Origin: an uncultured Thiohalocapsa sp.
Lineage (GTDB): Bacteria > Pseudomonadota > Gammaproteobacteria > Chromatiales > Chromatiaceae
NCBI RefSeq assembly: GCF_913062725.1
Contig: NZ_CAJXWY010000043.1
Coordinates: forward strand, 1-34,630
DNA: 34,630 nt
Reading direction: 5' to 3'
Part shown: positions 24,353 through 32,733 of the stretch, piece by piece
How positions within the stretch are numbered: position 1 is the stretch's first letter
How the letters are laid out: each line of letters begins with the position of its first letter
Notes under the pieces: model-generated
Told to the model about the DNA's origin: nothing
Database searches by the model: none
The model's input: only the letters and a program-made list of their open reading frames with translations
Position numbers and translations under genes: made by a program

Positions 24353-25840
24353 TTAGAAGTAGTAGCCGAAGTTGATGTTGAAGCGGTAGTTCCAGTGGTC
24401 GTTGGCGTTGACACCAAAATCGCCGGCGCCATTGATGGGCGAGAAGAGGTTGGTGTAGGTTTCCGCCGTGCCGGCGCTGGTCTCGCTGCCCACGAAGTAG
24501 TTGCCGTCGGAGAAGGCCAGGTCCGTGTAGATGTACCAACCACCGCGGGCCCAGGCGGCGCCGAGGGTCACCAACTGGCTGTCGTTGAAGTTGCTGTCCT
24601 GCTTGACGATGTTGCTGTACTCCGCGTACGGCCGCACCGAGTCCAGCCAGGGGATCTGGTTGGTTTCGTAGAGGTAGCTCACGGAGATCGCGGGGATCCA
24701 TGCGTCGGTGGCGACGGGCCATGGGAAATCGAAGGCGCCCATGGGGATGAGCTGATCGCTGTTCCAGGCATTGTCGCCGTCGATGCTGTACTTGTAGCGC
24801 GTCAGTTGCGTGGCGACGAGCCAATTGTCCCAGCTGTTTTTCATGTGCACGGACGCGGCCCAATGATGGCCGTCGTCGGTGCCGCGGCCCTTCAGCTGAC
24901 CCCACTGCAGAGAGGTCCCAAGCTCGGTTGGGATCGCGATCTCGTCGAGGTTATAGATGGCCCGCACGTTGAACTGGTTACGCTCTTTGTAGCCGTTCGG
25001 CGTGCCGTTGTAGCCCACCGAGCCGTCCGCGGCGACCGAGCCGGTCCAGAGGACGGCGTCATAATCGTAGCGGGCGCTGTCCTGGGATTTGCCGTTGCCG
25101 TCCCACTGTGAACGGTTGTAGTAGGCAAAGTCCAGATCCCAGTCGCCGATGCTGGTGATGTACTTGATGCCGAGATCCATGTCATCGGCGAGTCCCACGT
25201 AGTAATGCTGGTCGAAAAACCAGCTCTGCGAGACACCGTAGGCCCCTGGGCCGAAAGGCACGCGGTTGACACCCACCTGCACCTGGCTGCCGTCGTCGAA
25301 ATTCCACCCGAGCCAGCCCGTGTGCAGGAAGTTATAACCGGGATACCAGCGATATTCGAGCTTGCCGACGATGTTGTCGTAGCTCAGATCCATGTTGATG
25401 CGGAAGGTATCGAGCGCGAAGTTACCACCGTCACCCCCGCGCGAAGGGCCGATGTTCGGGTAGGCGCCGGATTTGCCTTCGCCCGGATAGCTGCCAAGGG
25501 TGTAGTTGGCGCGGATGGCGCCGCCGATGGTCAGCGGTCCCAGGGTGATCTTGTCGGCGGGCGGTGGCCCGGTGTCGGCGAGCTGCTGTTCGGCCGCCGC
25601 GGCCTGCTCGTAGGCCTGCTCGGTTTCCTCTTTGGCCTCGATGAGCGCCTCGCGGGCACGATCGAGCTCGGCCTCCAGCTCGGCGATGCGCCGTTCGAGG
25701 GCGGCGGTGCTGCCCGCGCTGATGCCCGGTGCCGCAAGCAGCGGCAGCATGGCGGCAATGGACAGGGTGAGGGTGCTGCGACTGGCATGCTGCGGTCGGC
25801 GATGACTGTCTGCGACAGTGCTGTTTTCTTTTAAGGGCAT
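24353..25840 (-). CDS. Outer-membrane porin with N-terminal coiled coil
   Basis: A 495-residue outer-membrane beta-barrel. A signal peptide (about 1-42, ending near GISAG) is followed by a coiled coil (about 45-90, AALERRIAELEAELDRARE), a TGPPP hinge and then alternating aromatic beta-strands ending in FNINFGYYF, the terminal Phe being the BAM recognition signature. The coiled coil plus barrel layout resembles DcaP-like and other trimeric solute porins. The barrel is rich in Trp, Tyr, Asp and Asn. Specificity is unknown. I chose ATG 25840 for a proper signal peptide and GAAGG upstream; the frame is open far beyond it without meaning. It precedes proVWX on the same strand and has its own promoter, overlapped by a palindrome. 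Confidence 0.9.
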   Translation of the reverse strand: MPLKENSTVADSHRRPQHASRSTLTLSIAAMLPLLAAPGISAGSTAALERRIAELEAELDRAREALIEAKEETEQAYEQAAAAEQQLADTGPPPADKITLGPLTIGGAIRANYTLGSYPGEGKSGAYPNIGPSRGGDGGNFALDTFRINMDLSYDNIVGKLEYRWYPGYNFLHTGWLGWNFDDGSQVQVGVNRVPFGPGAYGVSQSWFFDQHYYVGLADDMDLGIKYITSIGDWDLDFAYYNRSQWDGNGKSQDSARYDYDAVLWTGSVAADGSVGYNGTPNGYKERNQFNVRAIYNLDEIAIPTELGTSLQWGQLKGRGTDDGHHWAASVHMKNSWDNWLVATQLTRYKYSIDGDNAWNSDQLIPMGAFDFPWPVATDAWIPAISVSYLYETNQIPWLDSVRPYAEYSNIVKQDSNFNDSQLVTLGAAWARGGWYIYTDLAFSDGNYFVGSETSAGTAETYTNLFSPINGAGDFGVNANDHWNYRFNINFGYYF

Positions 25841-25914
25841 AAGGCACCTTCTGTGAGTGTTTGTCCGGTTGGGGGTGGGCGATGCATGTAAGCTTTTCGC
25901 CACTGCCGTCAAAG

Positions 25915-25943
25915 ACAATACCCTGCATGTTGCTATATTGCAA
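25915..25943 (-). promoter_or_regulatory. Candidate sigma-70 promoter of the porin gene
   Basis: On the minus strand TTGCAA (25943-25938) and TATTGT (25920-25915) are separated by exactly 17 bp, each matching the sigma-70 consensus at four of six positions. Initiation would be at about 25908, leaving a leader of about 68 bases before ATG 25840. Confidence 0.5.
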
Positions 25944-25949
25944 CGCAGG
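25922..25949. promoter_or_regulatory. Inverted repeat overlapping the porin promoter, candidate operator
   Basis: Arms CCTGC-AT-GTTGC and GCAAC-GCAGG are complementary over 10 bp with a two-base bulge, around a TATATT centre. The dyad covers the -35 element and spacer of the proposed porin promoter, where a repressor would block RNA polymerase. No regulator gene is adjacent. Confidence 0.45.
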
Positions 25950-26218
25950 CTGTCTCGCACGGGCATCAGCGGGGGTATAATCGTGTACGGGGTGGCGCCG
26001 TCCCCGTGCGCCGCGATTACCCGGGCTCCGAGATCACAGCGGGGCCGGCCCGGATGCCGTGGCAGCGCGGATGACACATCCGCATCGGGCGCTGCCGAGG
26101 AGCGGACCGTGTCGTGGGCCGCCGCGATGCCGCCATCCCGCCATCCCCTTGTCCCGGAGCATCCCAGCCCCTCGCGGGCTACCATGACGGCAATCTCTGC
26201 CAGATCAGGTGCGCTCCT

Positions 26219-27793
26219 ATGGATGACCGCCAGGTCACCGCCACCATCGCCGTGCTCCGGGCCATGGACCAGCTGTCGTCGAGCTATTGGCAGTTGTTGC
26301 TGGCGGCGCTGGGGCTGGTCTTGCTCTGGCGCATCGGCACCCGGGCGGTGGGGGAGCGTCCGCTGTTCGACCACTTTCCGCGCATCACCGCCGCACTCGA
26401 TGTGCTGGTGCTGCCATTCAGTTGGATCATCGCCGGCGCGTTGCTGCGCCTGGGCAACCGGGCGGTGGGACTGCCGGCCTTGGATGCGCCCATCAAGTGG
26501 CTGACGGCGCTGGCGGCCTATCTGGCGGCGGGCTGGGCGGTGGCGCGGTTCATCGAGGTACAGCTGTTACTGAGCGCCGAGGCGCGGCAGCGCGACCGTG
26601 TGCCACAGCTCATCGTCGGCCTCATCTACATCATGTTGATGCTCGTGGGCCTGGGCGTCTTCCTGACCCAGCGCGGCTACTCGCTCTCGGGCATCTGGGT
26701 TTCCACGGGCGTCGCGGCGGCGGTGCTGGGCCTGGCGCTGCAGCGGACGCTCGGCGACCTGTTCTCGGGCATCGCCATGGGCATCGAGCGACCCTTTCGT
26801 ATCGGCGACTGGCTGGAACTGGCGGACGGACGTCTCGGCGAGGTGGTGGACATGAACTGGCGCGCCACGCGGCTGCGCGGCTGGGACAACGCCACCCTGG
26901 TGGTGCCCAATTCCAGTCTCGCGAGCCAAAGCTTCAAGAACCTGCACGGCGAGAGCCACGTCTATGCGCCCTGGTACTTCGTCGAGCTGCCGCCGGAGGT
27001 GGATCCGCGCTATGCCACCGAGCTGTTGCTGCAGGCGGCCATGCGCTGCGACAGCGTGCTGAAGCTGCCGCCGCCGGTGGTGCGGCTCGCCGAAGGCGGC
27101 CGTCTCCCCTACAGCTACATGGTCTGGGTGCATCTGCGCCAGTATCCGGCCATGTTCCGGGCCCGGGAGGAGCTATTCCGCGAGATCCATAAATCCCTGC
27201 AGGAATCGGGCATCGAGGTGGCGGCGCAGGTGCAGGAGATGCGCACCCGCCGGGCGCGCGTCATCAGCGCCGAGCCGCCGACGCTGGCCCTGGCGCTCAA
27301 GTCACTGGAGTTCGCCGGCGATCTGGCCGAGGACGAGCTCGCGCAGATCGCCGCCCGCAGCGAGTATCGCCATTTCGATGCCGGCCAGGTGCTGCTGGCG
27401 GAGGGCGCCGTCAGCGACGCCCTGTATGTGATCGCCGGCGGCTTGGTGGACAGCACCGTGCTGCTGGCCGACGGGACGCACAAGACCCTGGAGACCCTGG
27501 GGCCCGGCAGCTACTTCGGTCTCACGGCCATGCTCACCACGGAGCCGAGCTTTGAAGAATGTATCGCGCGCAGCGATGTGACCCTGATCCGCGTCGATCT
27601 CGACTGCGTGCGCGCCATCGTCGACGCCCGCCCGGCGCTCAAGGACAAGCTGGTGGAACTGGTGAAGCAGCGCTGGGACCTCGCCGAAGCCGCCCGGGTG
27701 CAGAGCCGCCGGCGTACCCGGCGTCTGAGCATGCGCGATATCCGCCTGGGCCTGGAGCGTCGGCTCTACAGCGCGCGCCTGCCGCGGCCCTGA
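26219..27793 (+). CDS. MscS-type channel fused to a cyclic-nucleotide-binding-like domain
   Basis: A 524-residue inner-membrane channel. Hydrophobic helices lie at about 24-40, 60-80, 95-118, 130-150 and 158-178; the last is the glycine/alanine-rich pore helix of MscS (WVSTGVAAAVLGLALQRTLGDLFSGIAMGIERPFRIGDWLEL). The MscS beta domain follows (GEVVDMNWRATRLRGWDN, VVPNSSLASQSFKN), then the alpha/beta domain (to about 360) and a C-terminal cyclic-nucleotide-binding-like domain (about 369-495; FDAGQVLLAEGAVSDALYVI). This is the architecture of bCNG-type channels. The phosphate-binding cassette lacks the usual Glu and Arg/Ser. It begins at ATG 26219 behind AGGTG; the frame opens further upstream without support. 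Divergent from the porin. Confidence 0.92.
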   Translation: MDDRQVTATIAVLRAMDQLSSSYWQLLLAALGLVLLWRIGTRAVGERPLFDHFPRITAALDVLVLPFSWIIAGALLRLGNRAVGLPALDAPIKWLTALAAYLAAGWAVARFIEVQLLLSAEARQRDRVPQLIVGLIYIMLMLVGLGVFLTQRGYSLSGIWVSTGVAAAVLGLALQRTLGDLFSGIAMGIERPFRIGDWLELADGRLGEVVDMNWRATRLRGWDNATLVVPNSSLASQSFKNLHGESHVYAPWYFVELPPEVDPRYATELLLQAAMRCDSVLKLPPPVVRLAEGGRLPYSYMVWVHLRQYPAMFRAREELFREIHKSLQESGIEVAAQVQEMRTRRARVISAEPPTLALALKSLEFAGDLAEDELAQIAARSEYRHFDAGQVLLAEGAVSDALYVIAGGLVDSTVLLADGTHKTLETLGPGSYFGLTAMLTTEPSFEECIARSDVTLIRVDLDCVRAIVDARPALKDKLVELVKQRWDLAEAARVQSRRRTRRLSMRDIRLGLERRLYSARLPRP

Positions 27794-27912
27794 CGCCATC
27801 GGCATGACGAGCGCTGCGCCCGCGACCGGCGCGCGTGGTGATCGTCGGCTTGCAATCCCACGCCAGTCCGGGTCTGATCGGCCTGCGACAACAACCACCG
27901 GAGATAGACGAC

Positions 27913-28524
27913 ATGCCGCAGCTGAATTGCCGGGCCTGGTCCCGCGCCCTGCTCATGGCCCCGACACTGGCACTTGCCCTGGCCGCTGGGCCGGTCAGCG
28001 CAGGCTGGACCATGGACCCCACGCGCTCGCACCTGAGCTATGTGTCCATCAAAGCCAAGGACGTGGGCGAGGTGAACACGTTCAAGGACATGGCCGGCAC
28101 CATCACCGACGAGGGCCAGGTGACGGTGTCCCTGTTCCTGGACAGCGTGGAGACGCTGATTCCGATCCGCAACGAGCGCATGCGCGAGTTCCTGTTCGAG
28201 ACCACCGATTATCAGGAGGCCACGCTCAGTGCCAAGGTGGACCCCGCCGTCGTCGCCGGAATGCAGCCGGGTGAGATCGCGGAGATCACCGCCGAGGGCA
28301 GCCTCTCGCTGCATGGCGAGACCCAGCCCATGATCATCCGCATGCAGGCGGCGAAGCTCGACGGCGGCACCGTGATGGTGGCCAGCACCCAGCCGCTGAT
28401 CGTCGACGCCGCCAAGTTCGGCCTCAGCGCGGGCGTCGAGAAGCTGCGCGAGATCGCGGGGCTCGCGAGTATCAGCCACGCCGTGCCGGTGACCTTCGTG
28501 ATGACGTTCGTTGCGGCACCCTAG
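27913..28524 (+). CDS. YceI-family periplasmic protein
   Basis: A 203-residue secreted protein: signal peptide 1-30 (cleavage after VSA), then a YceI lipocalin-like beta barrel beginning GWTMDPTRSHLSYVSIKAKDVGEVNTF and carrying LSLHGETQPM. The family binds isoprenoid lipids such as polyprenyl quinones in the periplasm; some members are induced by alkaline or osmotic stress. ATG 27913 is preceded by CCGGAGA; the upstream in-frame ATG at 27835 would put 26 extra residues before the signal peptide and is less likely. It follows the channel gene by 119 bp on the same strand. Confidence 0.9.
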   Translation: MPQLNCRAWSRALLMAPTLALALAAGPVSAGWTMDPTRSHLSYVSIKAKDVGEVNTFKDMAGTITDEGQVTVSLFLDSVETLIPIRNERMREFLFETTDYQEATLSAKVDPAVVAGMQPGEIAEITAEGSLSLHGETQPMIIRMQAAKLDGGTVMVASTQPLIVDAAKFGLSAGVEKLREIAGLASISHAVPVTFVMTFVAAP

Positions 28525-28531
28525 CCGGTGG

Positions 28532-28552
28532 CCGGCCGTGGCTTGCGGCCGG
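28532..28552 (+). terminator. Hairpin downstream of the YceI-family gene
   Basis: CCGGCCG and CGGCCGG form a perfect 7-bp stem around a seven-base loop, 7 bp after the stop codon. There is no T-run. It likely marks the end of the MscS-like/YceI transcript. Confidence 0.5.
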
Positions 28553-28606
28553 TGATCGGCCCGGCGCGTCGGCGGGCCTGACCTGGAGCATGGGCAGGGG
28601 AGAGGG

Positions 28607-28690
28607 TCAACGGGGGTAGGATCAACGGGGAACTGCTCGGGCGACGCCAATCGGGTGCCGGTCAGTCGGGTGCCAGTCAGTCGGATGCCA
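28607..28690. repeat. Short degenerate 15-bp tandem repeats
   Basis: Three adjacent 15-bp units end at 28690 (28646-28660, 28661-28675, 28676-28690), related to GTCAGTCGGGTGCCA. A further pair sharing TCAACGGGG at 28607 and 28622 has the same 15-bp spacing. The array lies between the YceI-family stop and the stop of the minus-strand 90-residue gene. It looks like replication slippage and could vary between strains. Confidence 0.65.
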
Positions 28691-28702
28691 CCGGGAGTGC
28701 GC

Positions 28703-28975
28703 TCAGCGGGGTGCGGCGGCGAGTCCGGCGCGCCGTTGGTCGAGTGTTCGGCGCAGCGTACAGTTGCGCCGCATGCACCAGCGTACGTAGAGGACCATGC
28801 CGGTGGCGGTGACGCAGAATACCAACGCCGTGCCGCCGGTCTGGGCGCCGGCGCCGAGCGCCATGAGATCGAACGTCGCCCAGGCTGGTAAAGACACCAG
28901 CGCGGCGAGTGTCAGCGCGAAGACGAAGGGCCAAAGTGACCGGCAATCTTTACAGCGTTGGGTTGGCGCAGACAT
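28703..28975 (-). CDS. Small inner-membrane protein with CxxC motif
   Basis: A 90-residue protein. After MSAPTQRCKDCRSLW, with a C-x-x-C pair that could bind metal or be redox active, come two hydrophobic helices (about 15-38 and 43-65; VFALTLAALVSLPAWATF, GTALVFCVTATGMVLYV) and a basic tail (RWCMRRNCTLRR) with two more cysteines. It has the hydropathy of a genuine two-helix membrane protein, unlike the overlapping frames here. The ATG at 28975 has no good Shine-Dalgarno, which lowers confidence. I do not recognise a named family. Confidence 0.6.
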   Translation of the reverse strand: MSAPTQRCKDCRSLWPFVFALTLAALVSLPAWATFDLMALGAGAQTGGTALVFCVTATGMVLYVRWCMRRNCTLRRTLDQRRAGLAAAPR

Positions 28976-29152
28976 TGTTGGTTGTTCAAAAGCATGATTG
29001 TTCCGACTGGGTGTAGGTTGTCACCTGGACAAAACATCTTCAACCCCTGGGAATCAGGGTATTTGCTGCGGCCTCGTGCGCGCCGACTACGCTGTCCGCC
29101 TCGGACTTGAGCGTCGCTGCCACGGTGGTGGCGTCGCCGCGGATCGCGGCAG

Positions 29153-32100
29153 TTACTCGGCGATGGGCGCGAACAGCTCGTCGATGTCTGCGGCGCTGAA
29201 GGCCGGGCCGCCGTCACCGCCGCCCTCGCGGTAGATGCCTTCGGCCAGCGCCTGCTTTTGCTGCTGCATGGCCATGATCTTCTCCTCCACCGTCTGCTCC
29301 GTGAGCAGCTTGTAGACAAACACCGGCTTGTCCTGGCCGATGCGGTGGGCACGGTCGGCGGCCTGCGCTTCCACGGCGGGGTTCCACCAGGGGTCGTAGA
29401 GAATGACGGTGTCGGCCTCGGTCAGGTTGAGGCCGAGACCGCCGGCCTTCAGGCTGATCAGGAACAGGTCCACGTCGCCGCCGCGGAAGCGCTCGATGAC
29501 CTCGTCGCGCTTTTTGGTGCGCCCGGTGAGCTTGGCGTAGCGGATGCCGCGGCGCTCGAGCTCCGGCTCGATGAGCGCCAGCATGCTGGTGAACTGGCTA
29601 AATAGCAGGATGCGCCGGCCCTCGTCGAGCTGCTCCGGCAGCAGGTCCATCAGCAGTTCCAGCTTGGCGGAGTGCTGCACGCGCCGGGCCGCCGGCAGGC
29701 TCAGCAGGCGGGGGTCGCAGCAGGTCTGGCGCAGCTTGAGCAGGGCGTCGAGGATGGTGATGCGGCTGCGCGCCATGCCGTGGGCGGCGATGGCCTCGCG
29801 CACGCGTTGTTCCATGGACAACCGAATGCCCTCGTACAAGGACGCCTGTGCCTCGCCGAGGGCCACACTGCGCACGATCTCGGTCTTGGGCGGCAGCTCC
29901 GTGAGCACGTCCTGCTTGCGCCGGCGCAGCAGGAAGGGCGCCACCCGGCGCGCCAGGCGGGTGCGGCGCTCGGCGTCGCCGTGCTGCTCGATGGGCGTGC
30001 GCCAGTGGCGTTTGAAGCGCTGCTGATCGCCGAGGAAGCCGGGCAGCAGAAAGTCGAACAGCGCCCAGAGCTCGCCCAGATGGTTCTCCATGGGGGTGCC
30101 CGTGAGGCACAGCCGGTGACGGGCGTCGAGGCGCCGCACCACCTGCGCCGCCTGGGCCCGCGGGTTCTTGATGGTCTGGGCCTCGTCCAGGATCAGTAGA
30201 TGCAGCGGCTCCGCCGCCAGGCGTTCGCGGTCCCGGGGCAGCAGCGGGTACGTGGTGAGCACCAGATCATGGTCACCGATGCTGTCGAAGCGCTGGTGGC
30301 GCTCGTTGCCGTGCAGCACCAGCACGCGCAGGTCCGGCGTGAAGCGCTGCGCCTCGCGGCGCCAGTTGCCGATGAGGCTGGTGGGCGCCACCACCAGTGC
30401 CGGCCGGTCGAGGCGGCCGGCTTCTTTCTCGAGCAGCACATGGGCCAGGGTCTGGATGGTCTTGCCGAGGCCCATGTCGTCGGCGAGGATGCCGCCGAGG
30501 TCGAAGCCGCGCAGGAACTGCAGCCAGTTGAGGCCGTGCTGTTGGTACGCCCGCAGCGCGATGGTGAGACCCGCCGGCGCCACCACCGCGGGGATGCGTG
30601 AGAGATCCTGCAGCTGTTTGGCCAGGTCGCGCAGGCGTCTGCCGCCGGAGAGCGCAATGCCGCGGGCGGCGAGATCGTCCAGCGCGGGGGCGTCGAAGCG
30701 CGACAGGCGCAGCTGGCCGTCGCCCGCCGGCGGCTCGTCGCCGAAGAGCTCCCGCAGCGTCTCCAGCACCGGCTGCAGGCGCTCGCCGGGCAGGTCGACA
30801 TAGCGCTGCTCGGCGTCGGCGTCTTCACCTTCGCGGGGCGGAATGGGCACGCTGACCACCGCGGGCAGCGTCGCCTGCGGTCCGAGCGCCAGGAGCGGCG
30901 CGATGATGGGCACGAGGGGCAGGCGGCGGTCATCCACCTGCAGATCGAAGCGCAGGCCGAACCAGTCGTGGCCCGGTGCGTCTTCGGCGTCGTCGATGGC
31001 CGCTTCCCAATCGCCGGTCTCGAAACGCAGCCGGAAGCTGTCGTCGAACGCAATCTGCCAGCCGCGCGCTTCCAGCGCATCGAGACCCTGGCGCAGCAAC
31101 GCCGACCACTGCGCGGCGCGGGTCAGCGCATCGTCGCCGGCGGCCGCCAGCTGCAGGGGGCCACGGCCGGGCTGGCCCTGATCCGTGGGCGTGAAGCCGT
31201 GCGCCGCCAACACCTCGACGGCGGCGGCCTCGGCGGCCGTGTCCCGGCTCACGTCCACCAGCCCGTCAGGCGTCTCGGTGACGCTGTGCGACTCCGCCGG
31301 GTGGGCGGGCACCCGGTGGCCGGCATAGTCGAAGGTGAGCTGCAGCCGGTGTGCATCGGCGCCGCCGCGACCGCCATGCAGCGCGAGACAGGGCACCGCG
31401 GGGGCATCGGTGATCGGCGTCAGGGTCACCGGTGTGGGGGTGGGCAACGGCAGGTCCGGGAACTCCTTCAGCAGTAGCCGCGAGACGCCCTCGGCGCGCT
31501 CCTGCGGCAGCCGCGGGGCGCGCTTGAGCTCGTTCAGCTGTGCCGTGCGCAGGCCGTGGGTCAGCAGGTCGCCGATGGTGTGTCGCAGCGGGTCCAGGTA
31601 GCTCGGCGGGTCTGTCAGCAGGATTTCCGCCGTCGGCCCACCGGCGGGGGCTTCGGCGCCGTCGCCGACGTTGAAGGTGAGGTTCAGGAAGCCGTCGGCG
31701 TCCTCGTCCCAGCGCATCAGCAGTGGCCGCGGCTCGGCCTGGGTCAGGGCGGGCGCGTCCTGCTGCTGCCAGTGGCAGCGCCCGGTGGCCACCATACGTG
31801 TCAGCGCCAGGTGCCCGAGCGCGCCGGTGAGCACCGGTATCATGGGCCAGCTGCCGCTGCTGATGCCGCGCAGGAGCTTCAGGATCTCGGTGTCGACCGG
31901 CTGCATGTAGCTGGGCTCGCTGTGGCTCTCCGCCAGGTTGCCGAGCACCAGCGGGCGGCCCTTGGAGAGCCGAGCGCTGGTTTTGAGTGGGCGCACGACG
32001 CGCAGCTCGACTTCGACGCCACGGGTGGCGGGCTTGAGCAGATACAACAGGCGTTCCTGGGCCGCCGTCTCCGCCTCCCGTCCGGCGGCGGCCACGCGTG

Positions 32101-32452
32101 TGAGCCAGCCCTTGGCCAGGTCGCTGTCGGCGCCCTGCAGCACCCGCTCCGGTGCCGCCGCGAATTCCAGCAGTGCTGCCGCCACATGCTTGCAGTTGTA
32201 GCCCACGGGGCAGTCGCAGTCGCCGTCCAGTGAGGCGCCGTAGGGCTCCCAGCGGATGGCGATGGTCTGGCGGTAAACCCGGCCCTTGCTGCCGAGCACC
32301 TGCGCGCGCAGGCGTACGCCGTGCTCGTCGGCGCGCACGGGCTCGACGGCCAGCACCCGGCCCTGCTCGAAGTAGCCGAGGCCGCGGGTGTAGTAGGTTG
32401 AGCCGACATAGGCGCGGATGTCGGCGCGGGACAGGTGGGTCTGGTCGGACAT
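29153..32452 (-). CDS. SWIM zinc-finger SNF2-family helicase
   Basis: A 1099-residue Swi2/Snf2-type ATPase (RapA/HepA relatives). An N-terminal SWIM domain has Cys79, Cys81, Cys87 and His89 in CDCPVGYNCKH. A poorly conserved middle region (about 100-620) follows. The ATPase motor occupies 630-1080: motif I DDMGLGKT (about 658-665), motif II DEAQTIKN (about 755), motif III LTGTPMENHLGELWAL, motif IV/V LISLKAGGLGLNLTEAD and motif VI AADRAHRIGQ. Motif II reads DEAQ instead of the common DEAH. Such proteins translocate on DNA and remodel DNA-protein complexes; the bacterial SWIM/SNF2 role is not established. Full length, no frameshift. The Shine-Dalgarno is weak (GGAG almost adjoining ATG 32452). 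Confidence 0.95.
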   Translation of the reverse strand: MSDQTHLSRADIRAYVGSTYYTRGLGYFEQGRVLAVEPVRADEHGVRLRAQVLGSKGRVYRQTIAIRWEPYGASLDGDCDCPVGYNCKHVAAALLEFAAAPERVLQGADSDLAKGWLTRVAAAGREAETAAQERLLYLLKPATRGVEVELRVVRPLKTSARLSKGRPLVLGNLAESHSEPSYMQPVDTEILKLLRGISSGSWPMIPVLTGALGHLALTRMVATGRCHWQQQDAPALTQAEPRPLLMRWDEDADGFLNLTFNVGDGAEAPAGGPTAEILLTDPPSYLDPLRHTIGDLLTHGLRTAQLNELKRAPRLPQERAEGVSRLLLKEFPDLPLPTPTPVTLTPITDAPAVPCLALHGGRGGADAHRLQLTFDYAGHRVPAHPAESHSVTETPDGLVDVSRDTAAEAAAVEVLAAHGFTPTDQGQPGRGPLQLAAAGDDALTRAAQWSALLRQGLDALEARGWQIAFDDSFRLRFETGDWEAAIDDAEDAPGHDWFGLRFDLQVDDRRLPLVPIIAPLLALGPQATLPAVVSVPIPPREGEDADAEQRYVDLPGERLQPVLETLRELFGDEPPAGDGQLRLSRFDAPALDDLAARGIALSGGRRLRDLAKQLQDLSRIPAVVAPAGLTIALRAYQQHGLNWLQFLRGFDLGGILADDMGLGKTIQTLAHVLLEKEAGRLDRPALVVAPTSLIGNWRREAQRFTPDLRVLVLHGNERHQRFDSIGDHDLVLTTYPLLPRDRERLAAEPLHLLILDEAQTIKNPRAQAAQVVRRLDARHRLCLTGTPMENHLGELWALFDFLLPGFLGDQQRFKRHWRTPIEQHGDAERRTRLARRVAPFLLRRRKQDVLTELPPKTEIVRSVALGEAQASLYEGIRLSMEQRVREAIAAHGMARSRITILDALLKLRQTCCDPRLLSLPAARRVQHSAKLELLMDLLPEQLDEGRRILLFSQFTSMLALIEPELERRGIRYAKLTGRTKKRDEVIERFRGGDVDLFLISLKAGGLGLNLTEADTVILYDPWWNPAVEAQAADRAHRIGQDKPVFVYKLLTEQTVEEKIMAMQQQKQALAEGIYREGGGDGGPAFSAADIDELFAPIAE

Positions 32453-32650
32453 GCTCCGGGGGCGTCCGGCGGGTACAACTGCCTAAGCTTACGCAAAGGA
32501 CGCCGAGAGCGGAACCCGCAGCAAGCGGCCGCTGGTCGTCGCCGATGCGTTTTTGGCTGTTACGGGCCGGCGGGTGGCTGCCAGCGACAGGCCTGGTGAC
32601 AGGCCGGTCGCCCTGGGATGTTTGGCTTTCGCCGCTCGGGTGGCGGCGGC

Positions 32651-32725
32651 GGCCGTGGATACGTCCCTGTGCGCTGCACGACAGTATCCCCGCCGTCGGC
32701 GCCCCACAGCGCCGGTCCGTGAGGG
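32651..32725. repeat. Structured intergenic repeat, copy 2
   Basis: The core 32652-32698 matches 8040-8086 at 40 of 47 positions, including TACGTCCCTGT and TATCCC in place of CATCCC. The hairpin arms are partly decayed (CGAC...GTCG kept, inner pairs mismatched). As in copy 1, it ends a few bases from the stop codon of a minus-strand gene (the cyclophilin), and both copies are followed by GTGAGG. Confidence 0.8.
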
Positions 32726-32733
32726 CGGACGGC

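Noticed and set aside
25976..25981. Perfect TATAAT upstream of the MscS-type gene
   Set aside because: No acceptable -35 at 16-18 bp and no extended -10; it lies about 240 bp from the start codon. It may still be used, but evidence is too thin to call.
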